Assembly (NCBI GenBank): GCA_903891395.1
Contig: CAITEM010000213.1
Span: forward strand, 1 to 6,894
Length of the DNA stretch: 6,894 nt
Source of the DNA: an uncultured Hyphomicrobiales bacterium
GTDB taxonomy: Bacteria > Pseudomonadota > Alphaproteobacteria > Rhizobiales > Xanthobacteraceae
Direction: 5' to 3'
The notes under the pieces are model-generated. The model did no database searches, was not told the origin of the DNA, and was given only the letters and a program-made list of their open reading frames with translations. A program made the position numbers and the translations under genes. Positions 4,584 through 6,894 of the stretch are shown here, piece after piece (position 1 is the first letter of the stretch; the number at the start of each line of letters is the position of its first letter).

Positions 4584-5399
4584 ATGTCTAATGAAATCAA
4601 CAATGGCCGCAAGTCCGGTCGACTGACAAGGGCGACGACGCCCGCGCCGGTATTGAGCCCGGTGACGCTGCTGCGCATAGCCATCATTCTCGGCGTGCTG
4701 GCGGTGTGGGAGTTTCTGTCGCATTCCGGCTGGCTCTATCGCGATGTGGTGCCATCGCTACTGGCCATCGGCCGCGCGATGGTGGAACTGCTGACGCATG
4801 GCGACTACTATTTCAACCTTGGCGTCACCGCCGCAGAAGTCGGCTTTGCGCTTCTCGTCGGCGGCGGCGCCGGTGTCGCCGTTGGCATTCTGCTTGGCGC
4901 CAACCGCTTCCTCGCCAAGGCCTTCGAGCCCTACCTGTATTATCTCGGTCCCACGCCGAAGATCATCTTCTTCCCGATCATGATCATGTATTTCGGCGTC
5001 GGACCAGAATCCAAGGTCGCGCTTGGCACTTTGTCCTGCTTCTTTCCTGTCGCGCTGTCGGTCGCCGCCGGCATGCGCGGCATCGACAAGGTGCTGATCC
5101 GCGTCGGTCATAGTTTCCGCGCCAACACCTGGCAGATGGTGACGAAGATTTACCTGCCGGCCATGCGCCATCCCATCATAAACGGCGTGCGGCTCGGCCT
5201 GGGGGTGGCGCTGATCGGCGTGCTGCTGGCCGAGACCAAGCTTTCCAACAAGGGCATCGGTTTCCTGATCATCCAGGCCTACAGCATTTTCGACATGCCG
5301 CGCATGTACGCCATGCTGATCGTACTGTTCGTATTGTCGATCGGCGCTAACGCGCTGGTCGGCCGTCTCGGCGGCCTGCACACCATCAAAAGAACGTAA
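4584..5399 (+). CDS. ABC transporter permease, SsuC/TauC type
   Basis: This 271-residue inner-membrane subunit belongs to an importer of the sulfonate/nitrate/taurine class. After a polar N-terminus (1-26), hydrophobic segments run from about residue 29 (LLRIAIILGVLAVWEF) to the end. The cytoplasmic EAA loop that contacts the ATPase is clear at about 165-195: RVGHSFRANTWQMVTKIYLP, followed by AMRHPIINGVRLGLG. Length and segment order are normal for the family, so the gene looks intact. The ATG at 4584 starts the family-like sequence but has no ribosome-binding site. A TTG at 4545, with GAGAG six bases upstream, would add 13 residues and is a real alternative. Downstream is its substrate-binding protein, with the start 20 bases after this stop. 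No ATPase gene is visible, which is odd for such operons. Confidence 0.93.
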   Translation: MSNEINNGRKSGRLTRATTPAPVLSPVTLLRIAIILGVLAVWEFLSHSGWLYRDVVPSLLAIGRAMVELLTHGDYYFNLGVTAAEVGFALLVGGGAGVAVGILLGANRFLAKAFEPYLYYLGPTPKIIFFPIMIMYFGVGPESKVALGTLSCFFPVALSVAAGMRGIDKVLIRVGHSFRANTWQMVTKIYLPAMRHPIINGVRLGLGVALIGVLLAETKLSNKGIGFLIIQAYSIFDMPRMYAMLIVLFVLSIGANALVGRLGGLHTIKRT

Positions 5400-5419
5400 A
5401 AACAAACCGGGAGGATGCC

Positions 5420-6373
5420 ATGAAACATGTTCGACTGATTGCCGGCGCCGCCATGCTGGCCGCGGCCTTGAACGGCCCCGCCCGCGCCGACGACCTCATC
5501 AAGATGACCATCGGTCAGCGCGGCAATTGGGACACCGCGATCACCGAGCTCGGCACCAAGGCCGGCATCTTCAAGAAGCACGGCCTGACGCTGGAGATGA
5601 TCTACACCTCCGGCAGCGGCGAGACGCTGCAGCCAGTGATTTCCGGCAGCGTCGATTTCGGCCTCGCGGTCGGCACGCTCGGCGCCATGGCCGCCTACTC
5701 CAAGGGCGCCCCGGTGCGTATTATCGGCGCGCAGGCGACCGGCGCCGCCGACTATTGGTACGCCAAGAACCCGGCGATCAAGACGCTGCAGGACATCGGC
5801 GACCGGACCATCGCCTTCTCCTCGAACGGCTCCTCGACCCAGAGCGTCGTGCGCGCCTTCATCAGCGAGTTCAAGCTGACGGCAAAGCCCCAGGCCACCG
5901 GCAATCCGGCGACGACACTGACCACGGTGATGACCGATCAGGTCGATGTCGGCTGGGCCTCGCCGCCCTTCGGTCTGAAGGAAATCGAGGAAGGCAAGAT
6001 TCACATCGTCGCCAAGGCGACCGACGCCACCCTGGTGCGCGGCCAGACCATCCGCACGGTCGTCGTCAACACCGCGTTCCTGGAGAAGCACAAAGACATT
6101 GTCGACCGCTTCATGAAGGCCTATCGCGAAACCATCGACTACATGTATTCGGACAATCCGCAGGTCATCAAAGACTATGCCGAGTTCGTCAAAGTGCCGG
6201 AGCCGATGGCCAAGCGCGTTCGCGACGAGTTCTTCCCCAAGAGCATCGTCGATCCCGACAAGATCGTCGGCCTTGAATCGCTGATGCAGGAGGCGGTGAA
6301 CCTCAAGTTCATCCCGACGCCTTTGACCAAAGCGCAGACCGACGAACTGATTCAGATTCCGCCGCGCAAGTAA
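5420..6373 (+). CDS. Periplasmic substrate-binding protein of ABC importer (NMT1/SsuA-like)
   Basis: This 317-residue protein captures the substrate and delivers it to the permease. The N-terminus is a Sec signal peptide: basic KHVR, a hydrophobic Ala-rich core (6-17) and the cleavage motif ARA before DD (after residue 23). The mature protein has the SsuA/TauA/THI5 fold pattern: GTKAGIFKKHGLTLEM near the start, then SGSVDFGLAVGTLGAMAAYSKG and APVRIIGAQATGAADYWYAK, a hinge region with SSNGSSTQSVVRAF, and VDVGWASPPFG in the second lobe. The class binds sulfonates, nitrate, aromatic acids or pyrimidine precursors; the ligand cannot be told from sequence alone. GGGAGG at 5409-5414 is an excellent ribosome-binding site. 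It lies between permease and aldehyde dehydrogenase genes with short gaps, so all three form one operon. The adjoining dehydrogenase suggests a ligand that is catabolised through an aldehyde. Confidence 0.93.
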   Translation: MKHVRLIAGAAMLAAALNGPARADDLIKMTIGQRGNWDTAITELGTKAGIFKKHGLTLEMIYTSGSGETLQPVISGSVDFGLAVGTLGAMAAYSKGAPVRIIGAQATGAADYWYAKNPAIKTLQDIGDRTIAFSSNGSSTQSVVRAFISEFKLTAKPQATGNPATTLTTVMTDQVDVGWASPPFGLKEIEEGKIHIVAKATDATLVRGQTIRTVVVNTAFLEKHKDIVDRFMKAYRETIDYMYSDNPQVIKDYAEFVKVPEPMAKRVRDEFFPKSIVDPDKIVGLESLMQEAVNLKFIPTPLTKAQTDELIQIPPRK

Positions 6374-6386
6374 CAGAGAGAACGCC

Positions 6387-6894
6387 ATGAACACGCCCGT
6401 TTCCCCGCATGCCGCGGCCGCCCAGGCCGTCCTCCTGCCGACCAATCGCGGCGCCTATTACGGCGGCGCCTGGCATGAGCCGAAGGCCGGCCGCTTCATC
6501 GATACGATGAGCCCCGGCACCGGACTATCGCTCGGCAAGGTCGCCGACGGCGGCGCCGACGATATCGACGCCGCCGTGGCGGCGGCGAAAGCCGGATTCA
6601 AGGAATGGAAGCGTGTGCTGCCTTTGGAGCGCGCCAAGATCCTGCGCCGCATCGCCGAAATCCTGCGCGCCAACGCCAACGAACTGGCGATGATCGACGC
6701 CGCCGACTGCGGCAATCCGGTGCGCGAGATGATCAGCGACGCCATGATCGCGGCGGCGCAGATGGATTTCTTCGCCGGTTTTGTGACGGAAATGAAGGGC
6801 TCGTCGATCCCGATGGGGCCAGACGTCGTCAATTTCTCGGTGCGCGAGCCGATCGGCGTGGTCGGCCGCATCATCCCGTTCAACCACCCGTTCA
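6387..6894 (+). CDS. NAD(P)-dependent aldehyde dehydrogenase, N-terminal part (runs off window)
   Basis: The first 169 residues of an ALDH-superfamily enzyme, which oxidises an aldehyde to the acid using NAD(P)+, are present. After a short lead, YYGGAWHEPKAGRFIDTMSP and GTGLSLGKVADGGADDIDAA form the opening strands. AKAGFKEWKRVLPLERAKIL (about 68-87) is the typical helix before the cofactor domain. VREPIGVVGRIIPFNHPF (152-169) contains the conserved PFNHP, whose Asn166 is the oxyanion-hole Asn of the family. The catalytic Cys and Glu lie beyond the edge. The ATG has AGAGAG a few bases upstream, and the gene starts 13 bases after the substrate-binding protein stop, so it is co-transcribed with the transporter. 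The substrate is not identifiable; betaine-aldehyde-type or aromatic-aldehyde dehydrogenases look alike here. Confidence 0.93.
   Translation, partial: MNTPVSPHAAAAQAVLLPTNRGAYYGGAWHEPKAGRFIDTMSPGTGLSLGKVADGGADDIDAAVAAAKAGFKEWKRVLPLERAKILRRIAEILRANANELAMIDAADCGNPVREMISDAMIAAAQMDFFAGFVTEMKGSSIPMGPDVVNFSVREPIGVVGRIIPFNHPF

Noticed and set aside
4974..4988. Palindrome-like GATCATGATCATG inside the permease
   Set aside because: It encodes PIMIM in a membrane helix; the repeat follows from the Ile/Met codons and has no regulatory context.
4758..5405. Minus-strand 215-codon frame inside the permease gene
   Set aside because: It is rich in His, Asp, Gln and Arg, the usual signature of an antisense shadow of a GC-rich membrane-protein gene.
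5279..6445. Minus-strand 388-codon frame across permease, binding protein and dehydrogenase start
   Set aside because: It spans three well-supported plus-strand genes and their intergenic gaps and has no recognisable domain.
1..6894. CRISPR array, tRNA or rRNA genes
   Set aside because: No regularly spaced direct repeats and no tRNA-like cloverleaf or rRNA segment were seen on either strand, including at the prophage junction.

Overview
The window is the right-hand end of an integrated tailed-phage genome joined to a bacterial chromosome. The host is probably an alphaproteobacterium, most likely of the Rhizobiales. I infer this from the high GC content, the GGC/CGC/GCC-rich codons of the chromosomal genes, the style of the ABC-transporter/aldehyde dehydrogenase operon, and phage genes that resemble ones I recall from Bradyrhizobium and Mesorhizobium prophages. 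No genus can be fixed from this sequence alone.

Layout from left to right. Positions 1-140 are the outer end of an IS3-family insertion sequence. The first 25 codons of its orfA transposase are read leftward, and the element's terminal repeat ends near 140. It lies in the phage late region, against or inside a gene for a proline/alanine-rich protein (157-501). Next comes a tail collar/fibre protein (509-1519). A 213-base gap follows. On the minus strand it holds a probable 38-residue membrane protein (1512-1628) with a run of nine G just before its ribosome-binding site. On the plus strand it holds an intrinsic terminator (1694-1719).

The lysis cassette starts only 13 bases after that terminator. 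It comprises a two-helix holin-like protein (1733-1954), a signal-anchor GH24 endolysin (1964-2500), and a two-helix inner-membrane protein (2508-2807) with a lipoprotein gene starting inside it in another frame (2674-2946). The last two have the layout of an overlapping Rz/Rz1 spanin pair. A small membrane-anchored coiled-coil protein follows (2939-3241). Two genes close the phage segment: a DEDDy 3'-5' exonuclease with a C-terminal zinc ribbon (3246-4001) and an overlapping GNAT acetyltransferase (3985-4410). A strong TTCG-loop terminator (4496-4529) ends this transcription unit.

Immediately afterwards lies a cluster of direct and inverted GGTTTGCAA repeats (4541-4576), the best candidate for the attachment-site junction. 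A chromosomal operon then begins: an ABC-transporter permease (4584-5399), a periplasmic substrate-binding protein (5420-6373) and the start of an aldehyde dehydrogenase (6387 to the window end). The operon probably imports and oxidises a small organic compound. No transporter ATPase gene is visible, so the prophage may have separated it, or the operon's promoter, from the permease.
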